Source of the DNA: Flaccisagitta enflata
Taxonomy: Eukaryota > Chaetognatha > Sagittoidea > Aphragmophora
Assembly: GCA_965153355.1 (NCBI GenBank)
Contig: OZ231126.1
Span: 57,164,001 to 57,228,000 of the forward strand
Length of the DNA: 64,000 nucleotides
Direction of reading: 5' to 3'
The notes beneath the pieces were generated by a model. The model searched no databases. It was not told where the DNA came from and worked only from the letters and a program-made list of their open reading frames with translations. This document shows, piece by piece, positions 1 to 10,842 of this stretch. Numbering within the stretch: the stretch's first letter is position 1; each line of letters starts with the position of its first letter. Position numbers and translations under genes: made by a program.

Positions 1-387
1 AAAAATAAAGTAAGAGAGGTCGTTGAGAACATCGAGGTCGACGCCTAAACGGTCGAAACCTGTGCCAGCTTTGGCTATTAGACCAGTAAGTCAATTTTTA
101 TAACTTTTTATATGGTTGTACAGATTGTCTCATTTCAACGACCAGGCCAGAAGCGAAGCAAAATTAAGAATGAACAAAAAAAAATGAGGATGGTTATGAC
201 AAAAACAAGTAGAACTAACAAGTCTAACAAGTATATTCAGTTTATTCACATGATTGAACACGTAGCAATTAAAAGGCGGCGAAGACAGTCAATAGACAAA
301 AACAAATCAACAAACAAAACAAAAGGACAGAAGAAGCTCATGCAAATTGGCACAAGATTTACAATTTCGTCAATGTGGATGGGAAGG
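1..387. other. No gene seen
   Basis: AT-rich sequence. A 93-codon Lys/Arg-rich frame at 112-393 has no family signature and no splice context. Confidence 0.5.
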
Positions 388-395
388 ATTTGAAA

Positions 396-721
396 CAGGG
401 GTGTATATAATTGAGCGGCTTTTGATTTTATTCCCCCCCTGCCTTTGATATTCTTCCCCGCGACATGTCGCATCGCGTTACAAAATCTTGAATTTTCTTC
501 CCCTCAAAGCCATAAAACAGTATATTTCCAATTAAAATAGTGTTAAATTGTGTTGTAGCAATTTTATTTTACCTTTTGGTAGTATTAAAAGTGTTCGATC
601 TTCAAAAATTTTCTTTTTTTTTTCAAGCTTTTGATTTCCTTCCCCATCTCTAAACCCTTGGATTCTATTCCCCCCCACCACGCCGGGGGAGGGGGGGAAT
701 ACTCAACTTTATACACCCCTG
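396..721 (+). mobile_element. hAT MITE, complete (326 bp), 8-bp TSD
   Basis: Ends CAGGGGTGTATA..ATACACCCCTG are inverted over ~20 bp, flanked by identical ATTTGAAA at 388-395 and 722-729. CAGGGGTG termini and 8-bp duplications are the hAT hallmark. No coding capacity. Confidence 0.92.
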
Positions 722-948
722 ATTTGAAATGCAATGGCAATATGAAACTTTCCTGGAACATGTCACTTACAAATTGTTGGGTCTCCTTGATAATGTTTTT
801 GCTCATGAGTCAATGGGAAATAGAGAAAGTAGAATTCTATTTCCTTTCACTCGCACTCGCATCGGGCAAATTCTAGTCAAGATTAAATCAGGCAAAGACC
901 AAACAGAACAATACAATGTGAACGATTCATGTACAAACATATCATAGA

Positions 949-1108
949 AACAAGGCCGGATACACGGCAATCCAGTCGCGGACGGTTGGGCAGGAGCAGT
1001 AACGCGAAAACCGCTCGGAAATCAAAAATGTGACGGACCGACGGACGGACCGACGGACCTACCGACCTACATGGCAAGGTGTAGAGTCGCGTGTCCGCGA
1101 CTAAAAAT
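949..1108 (+). mobile_element. HINE-like element, family A
   Basis: 5' end AACAAGGCCGGATACACGG, central GACGGACC microsatellite, 3' stem-loop GTCGCGTGTCCGCGAC and A-run. About 160 bp; no ORF. Confidence 0.8.
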
Positions 1109-1204
1109 GATCAGATTAAGATTTATATTCGTCTTTTACGGTAAATGTTTTACCAATAGTTAGACGATAAAAAAAAACTTTTTGGACGCGCAGATTTTTA
1201 AACA

Positions 1205-1396
1205 TGTGACCCGGGGTCACAATATTGTTGTGGACAGGTTGGCAGGGGCGTCCAACCCCCATCCACACCCTCCGGCCACTACCCCCTCCCAACATCTAAA
1301 ACGCTCCTTTTTACATTTTTTTCGACATGTGCTTCCGGATGGACCAACGAAATGACAAAGCCTCTCATAGAACTGCGTGTCCGCAACCAAAAAGAG
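1205..1396 (+). mobile_element. HINE-like element, family B
   Basis: 5' GTGACCCGGGGTCACAATAT, middle GGCAGGGGCGTCCAACCCC, 3' GCGTGTCCGC hairpin then A-run. Same plan as family A with different sequence. Confidence 0.75.
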
Positions 1397-1884
1397 CAAA
1401 AATTCGCTCTAGTTAAAAAAAAAAGTAGACTGTAGACTGAAGAAAAACGTGGAATGCATCTGTTCTTTTCTCTTTCTCACTTAAAAATTAAGTGGTCGAA
1501 CAAACATAACTGCGAGTGACAGGAAGGCATAAAAAATCGAGGTCCTCTAGGAGGGAAATTAGCGAAGGCCGTAAAAGACATTCACACTCCGAAGACGACT
1601 AACGAATGCGTCGACGCCCCGCGAAAGTGGGTCTCTTCTTTCTCTCTCCCTTTTGTTTGCTCCTAAAACCTATTTTCTTGAACCTTGAATTGTTAAAAAA
1701 TCATAACGTCAATATCCACTCGAAAAAACGTAATGAGCACTCGAGAAGTCATTATCCCCGCGCCAGTTTTAATCTTGATAATGTAACCTTGTCAAAACTA
1801 GCTTTCTTGGTCATCATATGCATTAAATGACAAACTCTCTCCTATCACAAATCACTTTTAAAACTAGTTCAACATAAAAATCGT
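1397..1884. other. No gene seen
   Basis: AT-rich; a 74-codon frame at 1606-1830 has no recognisable domain. Confidence 0.5.
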
Positions 1885-2010
1885 GTGCGGCCGGACAGGG
1901 GCAGTGATGCGAACAGCCCCGTTCTGCCCGACATAACCAATTTGACAGACAAACGGACAGACCGGCCGACTTACCGAAAGGAGCCATAGAGATTGCGTGC
2001 GGGCGTACAC
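1885..2010 (+). mobile_element. Degenerate HINE-like element, family A
   Basis: Retains GCGGCCGGACAGGGGCAGTG, a GACGGAC-type microsatellite and GATTGCGTGCGGGCG; the hairpin is decayed. Confidence 0.5.
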
Positions 2011-2216
2011 TTTTTTTTTGTAAGAGACCAGTTTAAAAGAGACATGAGCCTGAGATTTACCAAAATTTCAAGAACTAAAAAAGAGAATGCCCAGGATGAT
2101 ATTCAGTTTCGGCCATTTTAGAACACAATTTTTTCAAGATTCATAGAAAAAAAATTAATTTAATTCAAACTTTTCAAAAATATAGGTTGTTAATCTTTAA
2201 AAATAATTTCTTTTCT

Positions 2217-2330
2217 TAGTTTGCCTACAGTACGATGGGAGCAAAGACGACCTAGACTGGAGGATAGATTTTAGGTATCTTTATTTTATTTGATGCATAA
2301 AAACAAACAGCAACATCTTTAAATCATGTG
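2217..2330 (+). mobile_element. Partial Tc1/mariner-like MITE (family of 32396-32781)
   Basis: Starts TA|CAGTACGATGGGAGCAAAG and keeps ACGACCTAGACTGGAGGATA; the other terminus is missing. Confidence 0.65.
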
Positions 2331-2398
2331 CCTTACGCTTTTTAATGGCGTGATCGCCAGTCTACAATCCGCTGTTGGTTGGTCGGTCCATCCGTAAC

Positions 2399-2687
2399 CA
2401 GGAGTGTAAATAATTGAGCGGCTTTTGATTTTCTTCCCCGCGACGCGTCGCTTCGCGTTACAAGATCTATGATTTTTGTCCCCAAAAAGCAATAATGCAG
2501 TATAGTATAGGTTGAAATAGTGTTAAAATGTGTTGTATTAATCAGAGACTACCATTTGGAACTACCAAAAGTGTTAAATCTTCAAAAATTTCTTTTTTCT
2601 TCTTTTTTAACTTTGGATTTTTTTCCCCATCTCCAAACCCTTTGATTTTATTCCCCCTCCCCCCTGGCTCAACTTTATACACACCTG
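2399..2687 (+). mobile_element. hAT MITE, complete (289 bp), 8-bp TSD
   Basis: CAGGAGTGTA..TACACACCTG termini; identical TCCGTAAC at 2391-2398 and 2688-2695. Same family as 396-721. Confidence 0.92.
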
Positions 2688-2796
2688 TCCGTAACGCTTA
2701 GCTTTTCAGCATTAACATACGTTTTTCGCATCACTGCCCTTACTAAAGTGCTTGACTACAGACAAAAGTAAAATACAAGAAGTTAACCCCCAAAAA

Positions 2797-3631
2797 CTGT
2801 AGCGCCCCCCTCTGAGGCGGATCACCCAATAGGCTTGAAAGGCTTAAGCCTAGGGCCCCACGCCTCAGGGGGGGCCCCGCGCCTGCAGTTACCCCCCCAT
2901 AAAAAAGAAAAAATAAAGAAAAGAGAAGAAAGAAAAGAGAAGAAAAAAAAAGAAAAAAAAGATAGAAACAAAGAAAAAAAGTAAAAAAAAAGTAAAGGAT
3001 AAAGGAAGAGTAGAAAAAAAAAAGAAAATGAAAACAAAAATGAAAACAAAATGAAAAAAAAAATGAAAACAAAATATTGTTATGAATTGTGATCTGTATG
3101 AGCGTATTTGATAATCAATGATAGTAAACAATTGTACTATTCAAAACTTAGATATAAAAAAGATCAATAACAAATATCTTGCACTTTTAAATAAATAAAA
3201 ACTATACATTCAGCGTGCATATGAATGACATGAATGGCATAATTGATTTTTTAAACAATTTTAAGATCTTTAAGGCCAGAAGATTTTTTTTAAATTTTTT
3301 TTCTTCAGTTCAATTACAGCTAGATTTTATACTTTGTTTTACGCTTTATAATTAATCAGAGAAAGTTCTTAACAATAAAATCTTTTAAATCAACAAACAG
3401 AAACATTGAATAGTGTACCACAAATGTGATTGTAAAAACAGGAAAATAATAGATAATACAGGAGGGGCATCTAAAAAAAGAAGTAAGGGGCCCGCCTTCT
3501 AATTAAGCCAAAGGCCCTGTGCTCAGTTGATCTGCCTTGGGCGGGGGGGGGCAGAGGGAGGAAAGGGGCCCCGCGCCCCAGCCAAGCCTAGGGCCCCGGG
3601 CACTGTTGATCCGCCTCAGCCCCCCCTACAG
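2797..3631. mobile_element. GC-ended TIR element, 835 bp
   Basis: CTGTAGCGCCCCCCTCTGAG at the left is matched by CTGAGGCGG/CCCCCCCTACAG at the right. Subterminal blocks contain GCCTAGGGCCCC; the interior is AT-rich without a transposase. Similar GC-rich ends recur at 39371-39430, 41850-41920, 42965-43040 and 51800-51860. Confidence 0.6.
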
Positions 3632-3902
3632 CCTTAACCACTGACTGAAGAACCCCATATAACATAGGGAATGACAGGTTAATATTTATATCAATACAAT
3701 AAGCCTCATCAGAGCAATTTTGGAAATTCATTCCTAAATACTAGCTAAAAATGACATTCTTTGAATTTTGCTAAAAATGCAATTCATCGCCGGTTTTTAA
3801 GCAATAGCTCTAGATTGGGGAGGACATTCCAAAATCATCTGATAGGGCTAATTATATTGATATAAGCTTCCATTCCCCATCTTGTATGTCTTTTCAGTTA
3901 TA

Positions 3903-4262
3903 TGCTACGCGACTCTACATCCTGCTTTGTTGTTCCGTCGGTCAGTCGGTGGTCCCCTCTTCACTTTTTTGGCGTTTTTAAGCTTTTTGGGCTCACAGCT
4001 CCTTCCCGAATACCATCATAAGTCATTATAAGTCATTATGAGTCATTCTAAGTCATATTAAGTCACTTAAGTCAATCAGGTCAATTTGGTCATTTAAGTC
4101 AATGAACGGCTTTTTAAGTCATTTCAGGTCATCTTGAGTAATTATAAGTCAATTCAAGTCATCTTAAGTTATTTATGTCCCGCACGCGACTTATAGGTGT
4201 TGGCCTTGTTTATCACTGCCCCTGTCCACGCGCATGCGACATGGATAGTCGTGTATCCGGCC
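3903..4262 (-). mobile_element. HINE-like element, family A, with AAGTCATT minisatellite
   Basis: 3' hairpin region at the left (CTACGCGACTCTACA), GTCGGTCAGTCGG microsatellite, then about 20 AAGTCATT-type units (4020-4170), then CGCACGCGACTTATAGGTGT and TGTATCCGGCC at the 5' side. Confidence 0.75.
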
Positions 4263-4270
4263 TCATTGAC

Positions 4271-4688
4271 TTGTGCAGGGTGAAGGGTCAGGATTAAAAA
4301 TCAGCGCGATCTCTTTAAGTCCTTATTTTATATTTAGTTATTGGTTTAGTAGTAATGCTGAATAACCGTCACAGTATAGTACAGACCAACAGATACAGCT
4401 GAATTATAACTGACGGATGGATATTTGAAGCCTCTTAGCATTTCGATTAAAAGAGTGATTTTGAGGATAATTATTCAACAAGCATATTCTACAGCATCAA
4501 TGGACACAGCAATTGTTTCTTCATGGATCAAAACAGAAAATAATAGTAACGTCAATATTTGTTGGCTAGTTGACGGTGAGTAAAAGAATTGGCTGTTGTT
4601 CTTTGTGCGAGTCTACGACCAAAAGTCATATTTCCAGAGCAAATAACTGGTAACAAATATCAGGTTTTACCATAATCAAAAATGCTAA
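4271..4688. other. No gene seen
   Basis: AT-rich unique-looking sequence; nothing recognised. Confidence 0.5.
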
Positions 4689-5623
4689 TAGGGTGAAGTG
4701 GGGTAAAATGGGTCACTTTTTCGATTAATTTTTTAATATTTCTTAATTCTTTATAAAAATGAAGAATTTTATGATTGATTATGGACAATTTGTGTTTTCT
4801 CCACTACCACAAAAAAGAAAATTGCCTCCATAAATAAGCAAAGGGGGCAAACCCCCCCTTTTTAAAAACAAGTAGGCGACCCATTTTACCCCATCTAGGT
4901 GGGGTAAAATGGGTCACCTACCTTTTTTGAAAAAAATCGACCATTACTTGATTCCAAGTGAGGAGTTACAACGAATTAGTGAGAAACGAGTGACCAAATA
5001 TGTAAATAGAGCTAAAAAAAAGTATCTTTAGGCAAAAAATATTTGGTTATATGACAGGATTTTTGAAAATAACAGTTTAGCATCAAATTATTATTTTCAT
5101 ATTATAAAATCTTTAAAAAACAATGGAACAAGATGTTCAGGGCGGGAATAAGCTGTATCTCACTTACTCTGACCCATGAGATTGGATAACAAGCTTATTT
5201 CAGCATTTTGATGAAAATTTCATGATTTTAGCATGGTGACCCATTTTACCCCACATTACTAAAAATTAATTTTTTAGCTAATTATATTTAAAACCTGAAA
5301 ACTATTACTGCCCATGTTTAACCATCCATCCGTAGTACGTAGGCAGTGGGTAATTGCTTTCTTCCTCTATTTGGTCTCCATGGAAACAAGAAGTTGGTTT
5401 TATGCCTAGCGACGAACAATTTTTATCAATTTACTATTTAATTTCACAATGCATCCAAATATTACCAACAAGAGGCAATTATCTATCTTGGAGGAGGATA
5501 TGGCATCCTATTCCCCAGACCAGAGGCAAAAATTGCTTCATTTCAACAAATTATAACAAAATTTAAAAAAAAGTTAAGTGACCCATTTTACCCCGCTGAC
5601 CCATTTTACCCCACTCTACCCTA
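4689..5623. mobile_element. TIR element with GTGGGGTAAAATGGGTCA ends, 935 bp
   Basis: Ends TAGGGTGAAGTGGGGTAAAA and its inverse (TTTTACCCCACTCTACCCTA) form ~27-bp TIRs. The core motif TGGGGTAAAATGGGTC recurs inside near 4880, 4908, 5240 and 5580. A 70-codon frame at 5354 is not a transposase. Confidence 0.75.
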
Positions 5624-5632
5624 CTGATTTTC

Positions 5633-5973
5633 GAACCAAATATGTCGCCAGAGGAAACTATCGGAAGAAAATATCGGACCCATGCTTACAAAATTTGGCA
5701 TGAATAGGGATTTACAGTTTTACCTTCATAGCATTGCCTTTTTGGCTTTCCCGACCATTTATTAAAATTTCGAGTAAAACTCGAGTAATGTCATTTTTTC
5801 AATCATTTAAGGTGTATAGGGGGATAACTCGGGCCAAAGGATGAAAATCAAGTAAGTTATCGATAAGGCGTAATCTGTATTTGTAAAGGTATTTGCAATG
5901 ATCCAATGAACATCCAAGCCAAAATTCATAAGAAAGGGCCCGGTAGTTTCTTCTGGCGACATACTTGGTTCGT
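5633..5973. mobile_element. Foldback/TIR element, 341 bp
   Basis: CGAACCAAATATGTCGCCAG at the left is the near inverse of CTGGCGACATACTTGGTTCG at the right. Confidence 0.7.
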
Positions 5974-5998
5974 AAATCGGCATTAGCATTAGCATTTT

Positions 5999-6198
5999 TT
6001 TTTCGCGTGCTTGCGACTCTACAACCCGATATGTCGGCCGGTCGTTCGGTCAGTCACCGTTTGCTTTTTTAGCGTGTTCGGCATTTTCGGGCGTCTTTTG
6101 CATTACAGCTCCTTCCCAAATGCTTGAGTTAGCATCTTCCATCACTGCCCCTGCCCACCCGCACAAGACTTCGGCAGCCATGTATCCAGTCCTGTTCA
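5999..6198 (-). mobile_element. HINE-like element, family A
   Basis: Left CGCGTGCTTGCGACTCTACA, GTCGGCCGGTCG microsatellite, CACTGCCCCTGCCCACCCGC and TGTATCCAGTCCTG at the 5' side. Confidence 0.7.
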
Positions 6199-6590
6199 TT
6201 ATGGAAAAACTTGCACAAAATCCAGCATGAGCTGAGTAGAGGGAGACGTCCGAAAAGATATATAAATATAATGACTTATAAATATTTATGTAAACATTTC
6301 TGAAACATTAACGTCATGAGTGGTTAAAACTTCAAGAAGATCTTGTCATCCCATACAATATACATATGCATGTGGTAGTTGCAGGGGCCGACAGAGGCCT
6401 TGACGACCCAGACGAATTATAGGGGGCCGGGTCTCAGGGGGGCCCGGAGGGCCCCTTACTTGTTAAGGATAGAAAATGAAAAAAAGGGAAAGGGAGAGAA
6501 GAAGAAGAACCAGTCGCCCAAGGGCAATATGTGGTCAGCGATACCCGTTGCCCTGCTTCATACGTTGGTGATTGTAGGTTATGGGTAGCA
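6199..6590. other. No gene; GC-rich repeat fragment at 6380-6460
   Basis: Contains GGGGCCGACAGAGGCC and GGGGGGCCCGGAGGGCCCC; the mate-like CCTGTCGGCCCC is at 8867-8880. 6523-6590 carries GTGGTCAGCGATACCC, a motif that also precedes family D copies near 20090 and 61370. Confidence 0.5.
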
Positions 6591-7006
6591 GGGCAGCGGC
6601 CCCAAAGGGGACGATGTCCTGTAGAACACAGGGGGACTTTCGTTCGTCCGTCCATCCATGTGGGCCTGGAGGCTGGGATTTGAGCCTGGAGGCTGGAATT
6701 TGAGCCTGGAGGCTGGGATTTGAGCCTGGAGGCTAGGATTTGAGCCTGGAGGCTGGGATTTGAGCCTGGAGGCTGGGATTTGAGCCTGGAGGCTGGGATT
6801 TGAGCCTGGAGGCTGGGATTTGAGCCTGGAGGCTGGGATTTGAGCCTGGAGGCTAGGATTTGAGCCTCAAGGCTGGAATTGAGCCTCGAGGCCCGGATTT
6901 GAGCCTCAAGGCAGGGGGGGGACGCACGCACGCACGCATGCACGGACGAACGAACGAAAGTCCCCCTGTGTTCTACAGGACATCGTCCCCTTCGGGGCCG
7001 CTGCCC
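6591..7006. mobile_element. Family D TIR element with 20-bp minisatellite
   Basis: ~55-bp TIRs begin GGGCAGCGGCCCC and run through ACAGGGGGACTTTCGTTCG. Between them, about ten units of GCCTGGAGGCTGGGATTTGA lie at 6660-6890. The Ser/Leu/Gln-rich minus frame at 6434-6943 is a repeat artefact. Confidence 0.8.
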
Positions 7007-7194
7007 AAAAAGTAAAAAATCTGAACAGTATCTGGGTCCGCGATGGAGGGGGGTTAAAGATCACCAATTCCATAAGATCACTATGACCAAAAGATCGCTA
7101 ACCCTGTAAGTTCGCTAAAACTATTAGTCTTACATTTAGAGTCCCCATACAATGTTTCATGCAAATCCATTGAAGAATGGCAAAGCTATGCGCG

Positions 7195-8400
7195 TTTTTC
7201 ACTTTTAGGCTAGTAGGGTGGTTGGGTGGTAGGCTGGTTTGGATGAATAGTGTGCATATGTTGAGTTCTTCCATTTAGAGACTCGTTACCAAGTTTCAAC
7301 CAAATTAGTTAAAAAATGTCCAATTTATGCTAGTTTGTTACGTTGAAGCCGGTAAGCTGGTTGGGTGGTAGGTCGGTTTGGCCGGTAAGGCCAGTTAGTA
7401 TACTCAAACATAAATAAATCACATACATATGTTGAGTCCTTCCATTCAGAGACTCCATACCAAATTTTAACCAAATTGGTTGAAAGATGTGGAAGATATG
7501 CACATTTTTCACTTGTAGGCTGGTTGGGTGGTAGGCAGGTTTGACAGGATAAATAGTGTGCATATATTGAGTTTGTCCATTTAGAGACTCCATACCAAGT
7601 TTCAACCAAATTGGTTGAAAAATGTCAAAGTTACACAACCTAGTTTACACTTGTTTTCTCAATAGATAAAAACGGGTCCCATTTTTTAGTTGTAGGACCT
7701 GTTTTTACATTAGGGACCCGTAAAAACAGGTCCCCTGACTGTCAAAAATGGGTTCACTTGATGGGTCCTATGAGCGTGAAAAACGGGTCCCATAAGTGCA
7801 AAAAACGGGTCCATGAAAAATAGGTCCTCTGACTAAAAAAACAGGTCCATTCACCTTTTTATTATTGTCAGAACTGGTCCTCTTGGTGGAAAAAAGAGGA
7901 GCTCTGTTCAATATCATGCATGAGAATAACTCACCACTGCTTAGTGAGACCAGTACAGTGATGAGGAAAATTGCTTTCTAAAAAATGGCTTTACCGCATT
8001 TATTATAACCTATTGATTGCGGACCTGTTTTTGGTGAACGGACCTGTCAGTCAGTGGACCCGTTTTTTATTTTTTAAGTCTCTAAAAAACGGGTCCTCTG
8101 ACTAAAAAAAATGGGTCCAATCAATGAAAATAAGATAACAAAAATGGGTCCAACAAGCAAAAACGGGTCCAGTTATTTTCCCTCAAACTATATTGTGAGT
8201 TATGCTAGTTCTTCATGTTTAGGCCAATAGGTGGTAGGTCGGTATGGCCGGTCAGCATGCTCAAATGCATACAAATCACATACATATGTTGAGTCCTTCC
8301 ATTTAGAGACTCCATACCAAATTTCAACCTAATCGGTTGAAAAATGCCAAAGTTATGCACGTTTTTCACTTTTAGGCCGGTAGGCTGGTTGGGCCGGTTG
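7195..8400. repeat. Tandem ~150-bp repeat array, interrupted
   Basis: Units at about 7200, 7345, 7515 and 8215 share GGCTGGTTGGGTGGTAGG, CATATGTTGAGTCCTTCC, AGACTCCATACCAA and CAACCAAATTGGTTGAAAAA. The CAACCAAATTGGTTG core is itself palindromic. Repeated minus-strand frames across it are shadows. Confidence 0.8.
7655..8185. repeat. Degenerate AAAACGGGTCC repeat block in both orientations
   Basis: Some fifteen or more AAAACGGGTCC/GGACCCGTTTT motifs at irregular 20-35 bp spacing, on both strands, splitting the ~150-bp array. Confidence 0.75.
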
Positions 8401-9760
8401 GGTAGGTTGGTTCACAAAAATCGGATAGGATGTAAAGCGCCTTACCCTAGTACAACTTTCCACCAAATATGAACCAAAATAGTCAAAGCATAAAAAAATT
8501 ATCCATTTTTTTAAAATCCCTAACGACGACAACGATGACATCGACACCCACCCGCCTTGAATTATAGTCTGCGTCAAGATGATATTCTGTCGCGGACAAA
8601 AAAAGAAAAAAAGATTTAGGCCCAGTAGAAACCATGTCTGTGCAAAGCTGAGCTCTTAGCTAGTAGTTTTCTTTGTCTTTTCATTGAAGCCATTCCCTGG
8701 TTGCTGCATTTTTTTGTTTTTGCTACAGATCAAAGTATCAAAGTGCTTTGTTCATCACTTGAATGTATAAAGACTGAAATGTATTTTACATAAAAACTAA
8801 TCAATGATTTACGCCGCTTATCGCAAGAGGGGGGCCCGGTTTTTTTTATCGTATAGGGGCCCAGAATTCCTGTCGGCCCCGGGGTTGTTGAATATCATCG
8901 ACCAAGCATTAGTCATCTCTAACTCTTCCATCCCTGAGATCCATCCGATTCGGCTATATGACGCCCAACCCGTTTGAGCATACCAAATCGACGCCGCTGA
9001 TTCTGCCTAAACTCCAGCCTCACTCGCTGCTTTCGGTCAAGTCATTGCTTCGATAATAGATAGCAGACTTTGCCCCAAATTCAATATGACAACCCCAGCA
9101 TGATGTTTTTGCATTCCATATGGTCAAATAGAGGGCCGAGGACCAATGAACGGGTTTTTGAATGGATTTTGCAACTAGCACTTTTCAAATTTTGATGTGC
9201 ATAAAGTGGTGGCTGTGGTACAAATCTTGTTTTTAGGTCATTTCAATCTCAAAATTGGGTCACTTGGCCTGAGAAAAAAGACTCAAAATCTATGAGATTA
9301 TAAAACTAGAGCTCAAGAGCTAACCAGTGGCGCAATCCGCATGTTTCTATCTTCATTAGTTAGATTTCAGTGTTTTAGATGTACATTTGGTTTTTTTACT
9401 TAAAAAGTCTTAATTATTATAGTTGCTTAAGACCCACTTTTATCAAACTATCTTTATTCAAAAGTCAATTTTGTTAAAATCATTGATTTTTAGTCAAATT
9501 TAAGCGAAATTTTGGTCCCTAATTCAATTCAGTTTTTAAAAGCTTAAATGAAAAATATTGATCTTTACAAAAAATGTTCATAATTGAATATGTGGGCCAC
9601 AATCATATCTAGGTAGCAAAAAAAAAAATTTTACTTAGGAGAAATTTTAAAAGTTATATATAAAAAAAGCTACCTTTTTAAAGACCACCCGTTATCGGGA
9701 CAATAATCAATGAGGAGGTGTTAGAAGCGATATTGGACGCTTATTGATTGGGGCATTTAT
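8401..9760. other. No gene; dispersed repeat at 9236-9350
   Basis: AT-rich. 9236-9350 contains AACTAGAGCTCAAGAGCTAA and GCAATCCGCATGTTTCTATC, shared with 20390-20515 and, diverged, 28195-28330. Confidence 0.55.
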
Positions 9761-10370
9761 GTCGGGGTGCAAATGAAGACAAAATTTGATTTTCAGTCAC
9801 AATGAATTATTAGATATAGTTATGCTAGTTAGTGATAAGTTTTGAAATAAAAAAAAATGTATTCCTGATTTCTTTAAGAATATAAAAAAATGATTACAAA
9901 GTAAAAACTTTCTATTTTATGTTTGTAGAGACCAAAGTTATTCAATAAAAGATGAAAATTTCTCTCAAAAATGAGAGGAAAAATTCAGAAAGTTGTTGGG
10001 TAAAATTATAATTCTGCTTCTGAAAGAAAAATTTTGTATTTCAAAACACATGGCCCTCATCTTATGAGTCTTTAGAAAGACGCCATGTTTTTGAAAATGA
10101 CAATTTTTGAATCTCTATGCAAAATTATAATTTTACCCAAGACATGTTAGATTGTAAAGTAAGATTTTCCTTGAAAACTTCTTTTTTTCGGACGTTTATC
10201 CTTATATTTCACAGTTACTTTGGACATAGAAATGGTTTTTAATGCAAAAATAGTCTAAACACAAACTAATTATCATTTTTCATTAATAAAATATACAAAT
10301 TTACAATGTCTATAATATTGCTGAAATAACATTTTGACTGATAAAATTTTGTCTTCAATTGCACCCCGAC
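9761..10370. mobile_element. TIR element, 610 bp, TTAT flanks
   Basis: GTCGGGGTGCAAATGAAGAC at the left is inverted at the right (GTCTTCAATTGCACCCCGAC), TIR ~45 bp. TTAT flanks both sides (9757-9760, 10371-10374). No ORF. Confidence 0.8.
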
Positions 10371-10374
10371 TTAT

Positions 10375-10842
10375 GTACATTTTATCCCAGTATTGCATAT
10401 CTATGAGTTTCCATCAATGATTTGCCCCTATGTGGCAATATTCTGCCAACACTCTTTGGTTTTGGTTTTTCTATGCATTTTTATGACTTCATCCTTTCAT
10501 CCTTTCATTTAGGTATTTATGACTCTTGAACCAATATAGTGGATCTGTAATACATTGTTAAAATATCATTGTTAAACTATCATTGTTAAACTATCATTGT
10601 TAAACTAGCTAAGATCTGCAACCTAATTTTGCCTGCATCATTGAAGTTTGGGGGCGTGTAGGTAAATTGGTGATGATAGTGTGATTTGGGGGTGATAGGT
10701 ATCTTTCTGGCGGGGGGGGGGGGGTGGGATCAGGGGCACTGAGGCAATGAAGCAATGAAACTACCTAACTATCTTTGGAAAGATTCTAACTAGGACAGAT
10801 AACATTTGATGGATTTCAAAGCCTTTTGAGCAAAAATAAAAC
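10375..10842. other. No gene seen
   Basis: Contains four ATTGTTAAACTATC-type tandem units (10552-10610) and a G-run near 10713; nothing coding. Confidence 0.5.

Noticed and set aside
3903-4262. CRISPR-like array of short repeats (AAGTCATT units)
   Set aside because: Units are ~8-12 bp without unique spacers, in a eukaryotic transposon; not a CRISPR.
7325-7638. Repeated minus-strand peptide (LVKIWYGVSEW / FQPIWLKFGMESL)
   Set aside because: Two frames of the same ~150-bp DNA satellite look equally repetitive, as expected for non-coding tandem DNA.
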